Source: Cavenderia fasciculata
Lineage: Eukaryota > Evosea > Eumycetozoa > Acytosteliales > Cavenderiaceae
DNA: 64,000 nt
Reading direction: 5' to 3'
Assembly (NCBI RefSeq): GCF_000203815.1
Contig: NW_004457624.1
Coordinates: 930,001 to 994,000 of the forward strand
Part shown: in pieces, positions 46,189 through 58,495 of the stretch
Layout: each line of letters starts with the position of its first letter
How positions within the stretch are numbered: position 1 is the first letter of the stretch
The notes under the pieces: model-generated
What the model was told of the DNA's origin: nothing
The model's input: the letters and a program-made list of their open reading frames with translations, nothing else
The model's database searches: none
Translations under genes and position numbers: made by a program

Positions 46189-47043
46189 ATGATCAACATA
46201 GATATCAAAGAAGAACTAAAAGACAGCACTACAACTGAGACGACAGTCTCATCTCAACAACAAACACAGTCACAGTCACAATCACCATCATCACAAGTAC
46301 CACCGCTATCACCATCACCTAAAGCGAATCATGGGTTTCTTGTGGTCGGATCAATATCTGTCCCATTGATCAAACATACATCGATCATAGGATCAGAGTT
46401 TGGTTGTAGAATCAGAATCAAACAGGAATTTGTAGGACCGAAACATGCATCGGTGACAGTCACCAACGGCAAGGTCATGCTCAAGGCACTAGCTCTTGAC
46501 AGTCCAAACTACTCTGCTCTCAAGGTAGGCACCGACAAGGTGGCCTGTGATGAAGAGGTAGAGATTAAAGAGAATCAAGTGTTTTACATTGGTGAAAAGT
46601 CAATGTACTATAGCTTGAAAAAGGTTGAAAATCAAACGATGAGCCCTTCAAAGAAAAAGGCTATTGACGAGGCTGAACATACCAAGAGGCTGCAACAAGA
46701 GGCTGAACAAAAGAAGAAAGCCGAAGAAGAGAAAAAGGCAAACAAAAAGAACAAGTCCAAGAAGAACAAGACTCAGCCAAGACCATCATCTCAAAAGGCA
46801 ACAGGAGAAGGAGGAGAGGAGAAAAAGGTTAAAAAGACACCGACCAAGGAAAAGAAACCAATCTCTTTTGTTCCAAGCCAACCTAAAACGGTTTCCGTTG
46901 AAAGGGACGAGAATGGAATCTACCATGCAGGCTCTAATAAGGGACTTACAAGTGAATCAAAGTCTTTTATGAAGCTAATGTATGAACCAGAGAGAAAAAA
47001 AAGACTTTCAAAACCTGTTATCAAATTTGATGGTAAAAATTAG
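46189..47043 (+). CDS. FHA-domain protein with Lys/Glu-rich coiled coil
   Basis: 284 residues, single exon. After a Ser/Gln-rich start, residues about 48-146 (HGFLVVGSISVPLIKHTSII ... SMYYSLKK) look like a forkhead-associated domain: small-basic strand start, GSEFGCRIRIKQEFVGPKHASV with the GxxxxxxI.....S/P.H pattern, and a VFYIGEKS last strand. The typical first Arg/Gly-Arg of the FHA phosphothreonine site is not clear (IIGSEFGC), so phosphopeptide binding is unsure. A Lys-rich coiled coil (~158-200) resembles nucleolar proteins. The C-terminal module is shared with the preceding small gene. Likely nuclear; role unknown. Confidence 0.65.
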   Translation: MINIDIKEELKDSTTTETTVSSQQQTQSQSQSPSSQVPPLSPSPKANHGFLVVGSISVPLIKHTSIIGSEFGCRIRIKQEFVGPKHASVTVTNGKVMLKALALDSPNYSALKVGTDKVACDEEVEIKENQVFYIGEKSMYYSLKKVENQTMSPSKKKAIDEAEHTKRLQQEAEQKKKAEEEKKANKKNKSKKNKTQPRPSSQKATGEGGEEKKVKKTPTKEKKPISFVPSQPKTVSVERDENGIYHAGSNKGLTSESKSFMKLMYEPERKKRLSKPVIKFDGKN

Positions 47044-47276
47044 ATATAACTTATATAATATTAATAATAATAATGAATGAACGAATGAAAAGGAATAAAT
47101 AAAAACCATTCTTCTTCTTACTCTAAATTAATTGTACCCATTCCAGCATTTTGGGATTAAAAAAAAAAAAATTAAAATAAAAATAAAAAAAAAGACTTGA
47201 ATGATCTTTCATTGTTCGCTTCAAGAACTATATAGTTTGTGTTTAGATTAAAAGACTATTAGTGCAGTATAGAAGA

Positions 47277-47884
47277 ATGTCATTCATTGCTAGAAGAACA
47301 TCAACCAACATCTACAAGTCATTTGTTAGATCATACAGTGTATCTGTAAACAATGATGCAAAGTATATATCATCAACAACAGCGCGATCATTCATTCAAC
47401 AATAAGATTTACAATTAGTTAATGTTTAGAAAGAGGATCAAGTTTGAACAAGATAGGATATTCATACAGATGATTCTATTCTATTCTATTATCTGATTTA
47501 TAAATCAATCGATCAATATATTATATTTATTCACACCTTTATTGTTACTTTTCTAGATTATTGGATATCATTAACAAGGATTCGACTGAAGCATCATTGA
47601 ACAAGGTATTTTCAGAAATCAATGATACCACTGGTTCAGCAGTATACAACACTTTGATTGATCGTTATGCAAAGCTCAATCTCGATGGACAATGCATGAG
47701 AGTATACAATGCATCAAAGATGAGAAATGTCCCAGTTAGCGATTCTGCCAATAAAATCATCGAAGAACAATGGGAAGACAAGAATGTAAAGGAAGAAGAT
47801 GACGATTTCTCTTCATTGGGTCACATTAGAGAAGACTTTTTGAAATACAAGGAATCAAAGACCAGAAGACCATGGTTAAATTAA
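47277..47884 (+). CDS. Small mitochondrial protein with a PPR-like motif
   Basis: Exons 47277-47362 and 47557-47884; 137 residues. N-terminus MSFIARRTSTNIYKSFVRSY is rich in Arg, Ser and hydroxyl residues with no acids, as for a mitochondrial presequence. One pentatricopeptide-like unit follows, AVYNTLIDRYAKLNLDGQCM with continuation RVYNASKMRNVPVSDSA. The end is acidic then basic (EEDDDFSSLGHIREDFLKY, TRRPWLN). A single PPR unit is too short to bind RNA by itself; it could be a subunit of a mitochondrial complex. The AAA codon crosses the intron in frame. Confidence 0.7.
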
Positions 47885-48364
47885 ATTAGAATTAATAATA
47901 ATAGAAATAATAATAATATATATGAATATTTGTAATAAAAGAAAGAAAAAAAACACTTAAAAACAATCTAAAACAACAAACTATTAATAATGTTGGAAAT
48001 AATTATAATAATAATAATAATAAGATAGTATTATTGTGATGAACAATATTTATTTATTTATTTTTCAAAAAAAAAGAAAAGGAAAATAATTATTTGTTTT
48101 CCAAATTAAATAATTTGGATTCTATATCCTTCCATGTTTACCTGTTTTTTTTTAGATCAAAAAAAAAAGAGTATACTTTTTAGAGTTGGTGGTGGATCTA
48201 TAATGATTGTATGGTAGACAGTCTAGATTGTTGTTGTTGTTTAACAACTAGGGGGTGTGAACATTTAAATTATTAATTAATCAACCAGCTAGAGTGTTGT
48301 TTGATGTTTGTATAGATTCCTAAATTATTAATTATTTTGTTGTTGTTATATTGTTGTGTGATTA
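47885..48364. other. Intergenic region between convergent genes
   Basis: About 480 bases between convergent 3' ends. AAT repeats, A and T homopolymers, and GTTGTTGTTGTT near 48228; no gene. Confidence 0.5.
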
Positions 48365-51300
48365 TTATTTTTTACTATTTTGTTGATCATTATTATTATT
48401 GTTATTATTTTGATTATTTGGATAATCTTGAGATAATTCATTTAAACTTAAACTAAATGATTGACTCATTGGCATGTAATAACCAGGAGCATTTTGTGAT
48501 GATTGTTGTGAAGAAGAAGAGGAGGAGGATTGTTGACTGAAACCATTGATTGATTGAGATCCGTCATAACGAAGAGACATGTTGTTCATGTTTTGAGTAA
48601 GACGTTGAGTCGAATTATAGGATTGACTTGGACCACCTGAAGAGGGCATTCCACGTGGACCACCACCAGCATTTTGTGGGTATCCACCCATAGATGGATA
48701 GAAACCACCGCCGCCACCACCAGAGGGAGGTTGATAGTATTTTGGTGGTCTTTGACCATAGACCATATTTTGTGCGTATTGTGGGTCGATTTGGTGTGGC
48801 TTGAGGTCACCAGGTGTAAACATGACGGCACCGGCAACTGGGAGCTTACCCTCACCGTGGATCTTTCTTGGCTTTTGGAGGACGACACTGCTCTGCTTGA
48901 GATTCTGCAAACCACCCTCGACCAAAACCTCGTTGGCCTTGAAATGAGAGATGAGGTTGTTCCAGAGAAGGTCACGTGAGAGGACACGAGCATTACCGAG
49001 GATGATGAGACCGTAACGAGCACGGGTGAGAGCGACGTTGAGACGACGTGGGTCTTGGAGGAAACCAATACCTTGATTCTCGTTGGAACGGACACACGAG
49101 AGGATGATAAAGTCTTTTTCACGACCTTGGAAAGAGTCGACACTGGCTACTTCAATCTCTTTGTACAGGTCGCTTGGGAGACGACCGGTACGTTGCATAT
49201 TGTTGACGAGGAACGAACGCTGGCCTTCATAGGGTGTGATGATACCAATTTGCGAGGGTTTGGTACCGAGTTCGAGGAAACGGGTGACAATCTTTTCGCA
49301 TAGTGTAGCTTCGGTACGGTTGATAAAGGAGGTACCTGACGACGAGATTTCTTCGTGTCCAGTAGAGTTATGGAAAAACATAGGACGGTTGGGATGTGGC
49401 CACACAAAACCATTGTTGGTGACACGGTCACGATACGATATTTCATTAACCAACTGACCTTCGTAGAATGTATTGGAAGGGAACTCGCTGAGTGCAGGAT
49501 GCATACGATACTGTGTAGTGAGACGGAATGGGTGGTGACCGAGATGAATAAGACGTTCAAACAGCGATAATGACAAACCGGCTTCTTGAACCTTTTTACA
49601 GAGTAGTACTGGACCCAATTGACAATGATCACCGACCAACACGACTTGTCTTGCACCCAATACCAATGGAATGAGACACTCTGGCTCGGATGCCTGAGTA
49701 GCTTCATCAATCAAGACATACGGGAACTTGATATCCCTCAAACGTGGGTCACCAGCACCGACACACGTTGTGCAAATGACATCTGCCTCTTTGAGGATAT
49801 TACGCTCTAGCGATCCCTTGAGAACCAAAAACTTACGCTCGTCTTCTGGATTCAACTCGCCAGTCTCCTCACGCAACGCCTTGAACTTGCGCAACACACC
49901 CTTTCCATACTGGTCGAGTTGAGCAACCTGGTGATGCAAGGTGAGATTCTCGACAGGCGAAGACACCTCCTCACGCAACTTGCTGCAGAGACGGACGACC
50001 TTGAGTCCGACCGAGTGCAACTTGCCAGCAAGCTGGTCGATAGCAACGTTGGATGGAGCACACACCAACAGCTTTTCCTTACCCTTGATGCCGTGGTTGA
50101 CAAGATGATGCACGAGGAATGCCGATACCAACGTCTTTCCAGTGCCTGGTGGACCTTGGATAAGAGAAAGTGGTGATTTCAATACCGAGCAAGCAGCCGA
50201 TATTTGTGATGCGTTCAATGGTGGGAGACCGGGCAACACAAAATTGGTTGGTTGTGGAACAGTCACCTTGACCTTGGTGGCATCGGGTTGATGACCTAAA
50301 AGTGCATGATAGAGATAACTAGATATAGCATCTTGCTTGATAGCAAATGCCTTTAGAGCAATAAGAATTCTATCAAATGAAGTCGATCTCCACACCATAT
50401 CAATCTTGAATTTAGACTTTGATTTGTTGGGTGGATTATGATTGTACAACTCTAATGTAATCTCCATACTTGCTTCACTCTCTTCATCGATTCTTGTAAT
50501 TCTACCAGATGATTCCCATGGTTCTGGATAATCTCTATCTCCTTTAAAACTAACTTTTAATTCATCTCCAACTACTACTTTAAATTCTAAAAGAATAAAT
50601 AAACAAACAAAATTAATTAATAAACAAAGTTATATCTATCTATTTCTATCTTTGCTTACCAAAATCAGAACGAGAAAAAGAAAATTGAGCAAACCATTTA
50701 CTTTTACTTAGACCTTGTTCCCAACGAATATTTACATCATCTTGAGTAAGAGATTCACGCATTAATTTCTCATAGTCTGATTCCATTTTAATGAGTGGTG
50801 TGATGATTTCTTGATATTGGTAGGCGTCTTCATAACGAAGGAGTGTGGGTAGGAGGGTGGTTTCAGCGCCGTGGTGCTCGACTTCGAGCAGGGTGGCGTT
50901 GGGGTCGACCTTCCAGTCCTCTTCGAGCTTGGCAATCTGGATCATTGAAATTTGACGGGCACGTTCTTGGTCATTCTCTGATGGTACTTTAACCAACCAC
51001 GACAAAAAGTGACGATCACCTCCATTGACGAGTGGCACCCATTTGGAGAGATCCCAATTGGGGTTGTCCTTGGACGATGCCATTGCACATGGGTCACGAC
51101 ACAATAGGATGACAACCGACTCGGTCTTGGCGGGGATAAAGCCGAGAAGAAAGATGTTTCGACAGCCGCAGTTGTAGCACTCGAGTACTGCATCGCCAAA
51201 CGGACTGTCGCTATGTAATGAGATTTCATTGTGCTTTGCCTTGACAAGATGGTTGACAATGTGTGCCGACGACGTCTTGCCTCTTCCATTACAAAACCAT

Positions 51301-51926
51301 TTGCCACACGACGAATTGGAGCAACGCACCACTGTCAACGGGTCGTGTAATCCACAGTATCGACATGCGTGTGGTGGAAGATCGACTTGGATCGTATCCA
51401 AATCTTCGGGATCCTCAAATGTCAGCTGAGACATTGGAACACTTCCATTTTGTGAAGACAAGAAATCACCTCCGCCACCATGTCCATGATGATGACCACC
51501 ATGTCCACTACTTGGATGAAAGGTTTGAGAAAAGTTTTGTGACGATTGTGTCGTTGCAATATGAGTCTCTACTGTTCTCGATGTATGATGAATTGGTGTT
51601 GAAGGTGATTTTGATGATATTGGTGACTTATTATTATTATTATGATTATTATGATTATTATAATCGGGATGATTGTTTTTGGGTGGTCCTACATATAGTC
51701 CATGCCTTTCTATAACCGCACCATGAAATGGACCACCAATAGCTCTTTCTAGATGATCATCTTGAGAACTTTGACTGGTAGAATCAAAGTCTAGATAGTT
51801 GAAATCTTGACTTTCTCCACTCGATGGTTTTGCCTCTAGATTTCTATTATTATTATTGTTATTATTGTTATTATTGTTATTGTTGTTATTATTCCCATGG
51901 GATATATCTTGTGATAATCCATACAT
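48365..51926 (-). CDS. upf1: UPF1 RNA helicase, nonsense-mediated decay
   Basis: Exons 51926-50660 and 50586-48365; 1162 residues. N-terminal Asn/His/Ser-rich region (1-180), then the UPF1-specific Cys/His domain (~187-281: HACRYCGLHDP, CSNSSCGKWFCNGRGKTSSAHIVNHL, ECYNCGCRNIFLLGF), which binds UPF2. SF1 helicase motifs: GPPGTGKT (~567), VLIDEATQASEP, VGDHCQLGPV, TTQYRMHP, VDSFQGREKDFIIL and NVALTRARYG. The C-terminal tail is Gly/Ser/Gln-rich with scattered SQ dipeptides, as in UPF1 proteins phosphorylated by SMG1. The GAA codon crosses the only intron. Cytoplasmic mRNA surveillance. Confidence 0.96.
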
Positions 51927-52509
51927 TCCAAATAACTATATATATCGTATGCTTGGATTGATTATTGTATCAATCAAGCAAGCAAGCAAAAAAAGGTGTC
52001 TACTTTTTGTTTGAATAAAAGTACTTATATAGATGATAGATAGATATCTTCTTATATAAGATAGATAAATAGAACTATTACTTTATACTGTTTGCCACCA
52101 CTTGATACAACTACTACTATTTATATTTTAAATATCAACTCTAATACTACTTTTATCAACAATATATATTATTGATAGTATCGTTGTTGACAATCGTATG
52201 TATCTTGGCTAGATAGGAGGAGGAGTATGATGAGGAGGAGGAGGAGTATAATAGAATAATTAAATCTACTAGAGAGTTGATATAATTAAAAGGGAGGGGA
52301 AGAAGTTGAAGATGTGAGAACAAAGTAACTTCAAGTTAGAGGAGGTGTAGGAGTAATGAAAAAAAAAAATAAAAATAAAAAAAGAAAAAATTTAAAAAAT
52401 CAATTTTGGACACATCAGACGAAAGACACGACAAACATAGTGCGTTATCTCTCTCCTCTCTCTCTAACACGTTATCTATATATTATCTACTTATACTTTT
52501 AGATTTAAG
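51927..52509. promoter_or_regulatory. Divergent intergenic region, upf1 / Pol I subunit
   Basis: About 580 bases. Purine block GAGGAGGAGTATGATGAGG (52206-52250), A/T tracts, and a CTCTCTCCTCTCTCTC pyrimidine run (52450-52467) shortly before the ATG at 52510. Shared promoter is likely; no known element recognised. Confidence 0.5.
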
Positions 52510-53491
52510 ATGGTTAAACAAACAGATAGAGTTCGTGAATTGAACGAACAAGGATACAAGAGTGGAAAGAAATCAGATCATAATATTTCAGAATTGATTC
52601 AATCAAAAGATCAACTATGGTTAATGAAATTACCAAAGAATGTATGTCTATATTATATTATGTTATCACATGTTGAGTAGTAATAGAATGAAACTAATGT
52701 ATGTTATTCAATATATTGAACATGTTATATAGTTTGATATAAATGATTTGAATGGATTACAATTCACATCATCGATTAATAATATAAAGAGTGATGGTAC
52801 ATCGATTGGAGACAGTAAATATACAATCACACAAGAGAAAAACATTGAAGAGATTCAATCATTGGTCAATGTTTGGTATGAAAAGGGTAGTCAGGGTGAA
52901 ATGAAGATAGGCATTCCATTCTCGAAATATATAACCGTCGAAGAGACCATCGATATTCCCGAAACAACCGCCACACTCGAACCAACAAAGAAAACAATTC
53001 AAGATCTCTCTGAATTAAAGGGTGCCTTTAGACCACCAGGTGGAAAATATCAATTAAATAATACAATTCCACAAGATGTTTTGGAAAAGATGAATAAGAA
53101 AAAGAAGAAATCAACATCGACATCGACTACTTCAACAAAGAAACAACAACCAAAACAACAAGTAGAAGAAGAAGAAAAATCAAGTAAAAAGAAAAAGTCA
53201 TCAAAGAAGGATGACAAGGAAAAGAAATCAAGTAAAAAGAAAGAAGAGTCTGATGAAGAAATGAAGGAAGTTGCATCAGAAGAGGAGGAATCAACTAAAA
53301 AGTCAAACAAAAAGGATAAGAAAAAGAAATCATCTAAAAAGGATGAATCTGAAGAAGAGGAAGAGGAAAAAGAAACTAAAAAGAAATCATCATCATCAAA
53401 GAAGGATAAATCAGACGACAAGAAAAAGAAGAGAAAGGAAATGGATGAAACTGACCAAACTCAAGAAAGAGAGAAAAAGAAAAAGAAATAA
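52510..53491 (+). CDS. RPA34/CD3EAP-like RNA polymerase I subunit
   Basis: Exons 52510-52641 and 52733-53491; 296 residues. The N-terminal half carries the block QLWLMKLPKN-FDINDLNGLQ, which fits the LW.I.AP.DF....NG signature of the RPA34.5/PAF49 (POLR1G) family, followed by further strand segments; the C-terminal ~130 residues are almost all Lys, Ser and Glu (KKKKKSTS, SSKKDDKEKKSSKKK), as in that family. RPA34 pairs with RPA49 to form a TFIIF-like heterodimer on RNA polymerase I in the nucleolus. The match rests on one short motif plus composition, so a different Lys-rich nucleolar protein is possible. Confidence 0.6.
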
Positions 53492-53674
53492 ATAAATTAT
53501 AATATATCATCCATTTTTTTTGTTTATATATATAAATATAAATACATGAATGAATGATTGTCCATTCATTACCAAAAGAATAATATTGGTTTACATGTTT
53601 TGTTTTGTAAGTTTTATTAAAATAAATAATTATTATTATTATTATTATTTCTGTCCATCCCCCCCCTATTATTA

Positions 53675-54754
53675 TTATTTAATTGATTGAGATGCTGTTG
53701 GTGACGATGGTTGAATAATAATATTTGGATAATTAATTTCATCAAGTTCTTTGTGAAGTTTAGTTATACATCCTGCAGCATCTTTTGGTTTTGATAGACA
53801 ACATATCCAATATACACCAGATGGAACACCTCTAGAATGTACTATATCTCTTATATCAGAATGTACATTACATGATTTCTTTGAATTCCTACATTGTCTA
53901 TATTGTTTACCACATCCTGCACATTGTCTCCATCTCCAAAGATCACAATATACTCTTTTCCATCTAATAATATTATTTGTTTGTTGTTGTTTATGACTCG
54001 AAGAAGAAGAAGAAGAAGAAGAATGATGTGTATTTAATATGGCTTGAATCGATTCTTTGTTTGCCCACCATTGAATTTCTCTTGCTATTAATTCCCTCCA
54101 TAAAGTATTATCTCTTCCAACATTATACCAATATTTACATGTTTCTAAATAAATCAAAATAAATAATTAATACACACACATATAATTAATTAAATATCAT
54201 TAATTAGTTTACATACTTTGGATTGAAACGATATCACGGAATCCAAGAAAACTTAAAACCAATAATTGAATTTCTTGTGACAAACCACTGAATGACATTT
54301 GATGATGATGATGATTATCATGATCCAACAATACATTATCATTATTATCATATATGTAATCTTCTATTTGTTGTTGTTGTTCTTCTTGGTCGTCATTATT
54401 ATTATTAATAGTTGGATTATTATTATTATTAATTTCAAAACAAAGTGAATCGACCATATCAACATTTTTAAACATTTTGTATGTGATTGTAACAGCCTTC
54501 CTACTTCCACTCTGGCATCCACCACTACCATTATGATCATGACATGATGATTGTCCAATTTCTGTTGCTGCTACAAGTGATGGTCCATCATCTCCACCAT
54601 TGATTAAATTGTCTATTTGATTAATTTCTGTTACAGTAACATTATAATTATTATTGTTATTATTATTATTATTATTACTTGATGAAAAGAATGTTCTTAT
54701 TCTTTGTTTTCGTCGTGATGATGGATCTTTTTTCTTTGATAGAGTCTGTCCCAT
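53675..54754 (-). CDS. F-box protein with N-myristoylation-like start
   Basis: Exons 54754-54217 and 54144-53675; 335 residues. MGQTLSKKK fits an N-myristoylation signal with a following basic cluster (Gly2, Ser6, Lys7-9), which would place it on membranes. Poly-Asn and acidic/Gln stretches follow. An F-box runs across the intron: SFSGLSQEIQLLVLSFLGFR then DIVSIQ-KTCKYWYNVGRDN and LWRELIARE, with typical W. The C-terminal part has a compact Cys/Trp-rich segment (WRWRQCAGCGKQYRQC ... CNVH) that may bind zinc. F-box proteins bring substrates to SCF ubiquitin ligases. The substrate part is not recognised. Confidence 0.75.
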
Positions 54755-55598
54755 TTTTGGTAGTATGATTGTCTTTGTAAAAGAAATAATAATAATAACT
54801 ACTTTAATTAATTCCTCCTTTTAGTTTAGTTTAAATTGTTTCTTTTAAGAAAATATATATTTGATTGTGATATATAAATGAAGAATATTTAATATTATTT
54901 TAATATATAATATATAAAATGTGAAGAATGTGAAGGAAGAGCAAAATAGTATAGTACAGTAAAGTATATCTATCAACAGTAGTAAGTATAATAAGTATAA
55001 TATATAGTAAGTTGTACTAGTAGTAAGTAGTAGTAGTTGTAGTAGTAGATTAATATAACAAATAAATAAATAAATAAATAAAGATAGTGGTTGGTAGTTC
55101 TTATTATTCTCTCTCTCTACTATTATTTTATCTATCTTTTAATAATATTATTATTATTATTATTTAATATTAAACAACATCACCCGCCGATCACTAATAA
55201 CATTGTTTTACACACCCTCTCTCTCTGCTCTAAACATTATTACTCTCCCCAATTTTAAACACTTGTTGAGTAAGAGGGATGAGTTAATAATTTGAGTAAA
55301 ATCAAAAGAGTAAAAAATTTCTTTGAACTTCTGTCTGCGAACCAACAATCACAAAACTAAACTATTTTTAAACTATACGAATTTGATGGATCTATCTATC
55401 ATTGTTGTTGCTTATTAACTAATAAATAATGACACAAGTGTCCAATGCTAAACTTCAAACAATGACATTCCTTTAAAAAGCTATTCAAGTTAGATCTATT
55501 TAAAGAAAAGTAAATATATTTAATATGCCTTTTATTATTATTATTATTATTTTAGAGATTGTACAATTATTTATATATTATTTATATTATAGAGAGTT
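54755..55598. other. Intergenic region
   Basis: About 840 bases between two minus-strand genes. AGTAGTAGTAGT/TAGTAAGTA repeats (54955-55045), AATA repeats (55060-55080), and AT-rich flanks; no gene found. Confidence 0.5.
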
Positions 55599-56294
55599 TT
55601 AAACTAAAGTTAAATAGCCAAATTTAGAAGGTACATGGAAACATGGGGGAGATTCGTCGGTCGGGTGCCACGCGCTGTACTCTTTATAAGAACCTAATGG
55701 AGTATCTATACGAAACATATTGATTCTAAATTGTGATCCAGGTTTGATGGGAGTTGGTGGTGATACTCTGGATGCCTTATCGATGAGATTGAATGGGATC
55801 AAGAGGTAACCATTCCAGCCTTGACTATTGATGGTTGCATTGTAGATGATTCCACTTTGTCCGCAATCGACTAGGGTGTCTTCGATACCATTGCAGACAC
55901 CATTTGGATTTACGACATAGGTGACAAACAGAACACCATGTGGTGACAATTCAACCTCGAGATAGTAGGTTGGTGCTTCATCGGTAGAATCACTCGACAA
56001 GAACACCTCGAATACATCGGCGTTAAAGAGGTCTTGATTGCATTGTGTGTATGGTGATTGAATGTTATCGTCGGCGCAGTTGGGTATAAATTGAATACCT
56101 TCGTCAGTGTAACATAGTCCTACGAATGTTTGTTGTATTGCCAACGAGCTATTGTCATCTAATCTAAATCCATTGACATAGGTCTGTCCTGCCAACGAGC
56201 AGTTTGGTACTTCTATGTGTTGTGATCGGCCAGCATTGATCATCATCAACATGACAGTCACAACTACAATAATAAATAATCTATAATAATACAT
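55599..56294 (-). CDS. Secreted protein with CBM9-like domain
   Basis: 231 residues, single exon. Signal peptide about 1-25 (LFIIVVVTVMLMMINAGRSQ). The body fits the carbohydrate-binding family 9-like fold: FEVFLSSDSTDEAPTYYLEV, ELSPHGVLF, GWNGYLLIPFNLI, QFRINMFRID and the closing AWHPT ... FHVPSKFGYLTL. This arrangement (vEvFl...yyE.evsP.g and W.pt...fH.P..FG.l.l) is usual for CBM9-like proteins acting alone or attached to enzymes. It may bind a cell-wall or slime-sheath polysaccharide; ligand unknown. Confidence 0.7.
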   Translation of the reverse strand: MYYYRLFIIVVVTVMLMMINAGRSQHIEVPNCSLAGQTYVNGFRLDDNSSLAIQQTFVGLCYTDEGIQFIPNCADDNIQSPYTQCNQDLFNADVFEVFLSSDSTDEAPTYYLEVELSPHGVLFVTYVVNPNGVCNGIEDTLVDCGQSGIIYNATINSQGWNGYLLIPFNLIDKASRVSPPTPIKPGSQFRINMFRIDTPLGSYKEYSAWHPTDESPPCFHVPSKFGYLTLV

Positions 56295-57126
56295 CTCTAT
56301 ATCTATCTAGTTATCTATCTATATCTATCTCTTTGGTTTCAAAAAAAAAGAATGAGATACTTTTTACTCTCTCCTGTGTCGCTGACTCTCGGAGATACAT
56401 ATAAAAAAATCAAACAAAAATAAATTTTATGCCAGCACATACATGGATATATCCTGGGGTTGGGTTGATTCGTCGATCGAATGATTGATTGATTGATTGA
56501 TTGACAAACACACACTGTTTTTGGTAATGTGGTTGGATGATCGTCACCATCCAAAAATGTGTCACTTAACATATCGAATGGTAAAGATGATGATGATGAT
56601 GATTGCTACTGGGGTGTACCCAGAATTTATTCGTATATTTATTGATCTTCTCTTTCACCGATCATTACTATTACTACTAACTACTGCAGTCCAACACACT
56701 CTCTCTTGATCTTGTCGAGCACAATACTGGCCCAGCCAGCCACAGTCACAACAACAATGTGTGGGGGTGTCAATGAAGGTGTAGTGTTAAAACAACAAAC
56801 AACAATAAATAAAATATAAATGAGGAAAGAGAAAAAAGCGTGTGCAAATTGCTTTCGTGGTCAAGAACCAAAGATCCACCGACACTGCAAAAACCCTCCA
56901 AAGCTCTCATTGATGCCCTCACTCTTTTTGTTGTGATCTCGCTTCAAAGCAGAACTTGCTTACGTCTGCACATTGCTTTTTTTTTGATTTTTTACTTTTT
57001 TTGTTTTCTTCTCTCTTCATCTTCCCTCCTTTCTCTCCTTTAGCTCTTCATAGTGTAAACTAAACTACTCGTGTCTCTATATTCTCTCTCTATCCTCTCT
57101 CTAGAACGCAAATCTATACACTTTAA

Positions 57127-57152
<26 letters not shown>
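57127..57152. repeat. CA dinucleotide repeat
   Basis: About 13 AC units in the upstream region of the bZIP gene. Confidence 0.9.
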
Positions 57153-57157
<5 letters not shown>

Positions 57158-57872
57158 AGATAGAATATAATACATCACCAAAGATATAACAAGCTTAATA
57201 GATACGAAAAAAAAAACAAAAAAAAAGATCATCATTTTTCCGATTCCAACAAAAAAAAAAAAAAAAAACAAGTACTTCTCCTCAAACAACAATATAAGAG
57301 AATAAAATTTATTTTTAGCAAAAGGTAATAATAAACGCACACACATACATACATTCACACAACACACACAAACAAAAGATATCTTTTTGCAAGTCAAAGG
57401 GTAAAGGAAGGTACCCTCATCAACCCACCCACCATCCACTATCATTGTTTGGCCCACTCTGAGAGGAGAGTCATGTTTGTTTGTTATTTATTAGAAGCAT
57501 GGTGCAATGGATGCGCTATAGTACCATCGATCATTTTATTGGCCGATGTCCTTTAGCACTTCTCGCGGACAACAGTACAAAGGTTTATCAATCAACCAGC
57601 TACAACACCAATAGATCTTTTGATTTTTTTGGACAATGATGGTTTGTTTTGGGTGTTTGCTCGTTTTTGAAAAAAACCCTTTGCTCATCTATTTTCGAAA
57701 TACAATGACAAGAGAGGAGTTTTGTTGTTGCCCTAACCCTCAATCGACCATACCAACTAGATGAGAGAGGGGGGCAGCCATATGACTATGTCTCTCACAT
57801 AACCTTTATTGTAGTGTGGTGGATCCACAAGCAACTCAAAAGGCTCTCTATCCACATCTCCTTGTTTTTTTC

Positions 57873-57903
<31 letters not shown>
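57873..57903. repeat. GTT trinucleotide repeat
   Basis: About ten TTG/GTT units in the upstream region of the bZIP gene. Confidence 0.9.
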
Positions 57904-57905
<2 letters not shown>

Positions 57906-58495
57906 GACAGTCAAAAGAAAATATTTAGAGTTACACGCGTACATAAGTAGTAACTATTTATAATCATTATCTACCATCACACTGATTGCATTAAGATTTA
58001 ACCTTTTTTGTATCTCTGTACTCAAACACACACAACATACACCCAACACACACTGTTTTGGTTGTACAAAAGTTAAAAATATCTTTTACCCCCATTAAAA
58101 CAACCCAACACACTATTACCATCACCGTCACTCAACACCAAAAAAAAACAAAAGGGGCTCATCCCAACCCAAATTTCGAAAACCTCAAAAAGGTGTGAGA
58201 CCCTAAAAATTAATATCGTGAACTTTCTTTTCTTTTTTTTTTTTAAAATTAATAGGAATTCTTTTACACAATCAACCAACAATCAACCATCAACCAGTCC
58301 TGAACCTCAACACTTTTAATTGATCAATTGGACCACCACCATCTGACATACATACAGTACTAATATTATATTAGACAAGAAGATATACAAGTCAGACTCC
58401 CAACAACAACAACAAAAATAGCGTCAACTAAAAAGAATTTAAAGATACAGCAGCAGCAGCAACAGCAGCAACAGCCACAACAGTCAACTGATAAA

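Larger units (their letters stand above)
56295..58495. promoter_or_regulatory. Long divergent intergenic region upstream of the bZIP gene
   Basis: About 2.2 kb. Contains a (CA) run at 57127-57152, A homopolymers (57208-57270), (GTT)n at 57873-57903, CA-rich single-strand-biased leader (58020-58120) and CAG/CAA repeats 58445-58490 just before the ATG. The large size and CAA/CAG leader fit a regulated transcription-factor gene. No ORF here has coding character and no tRNA was found. Confidence 0.5.

Noticed and set aside
57490-57560. tRNA-like D-arm words (GGTGCAATGGATGCGC)
   Set aside because: No T-arm or acceptor stem follows at the right distance; not a tRNA.
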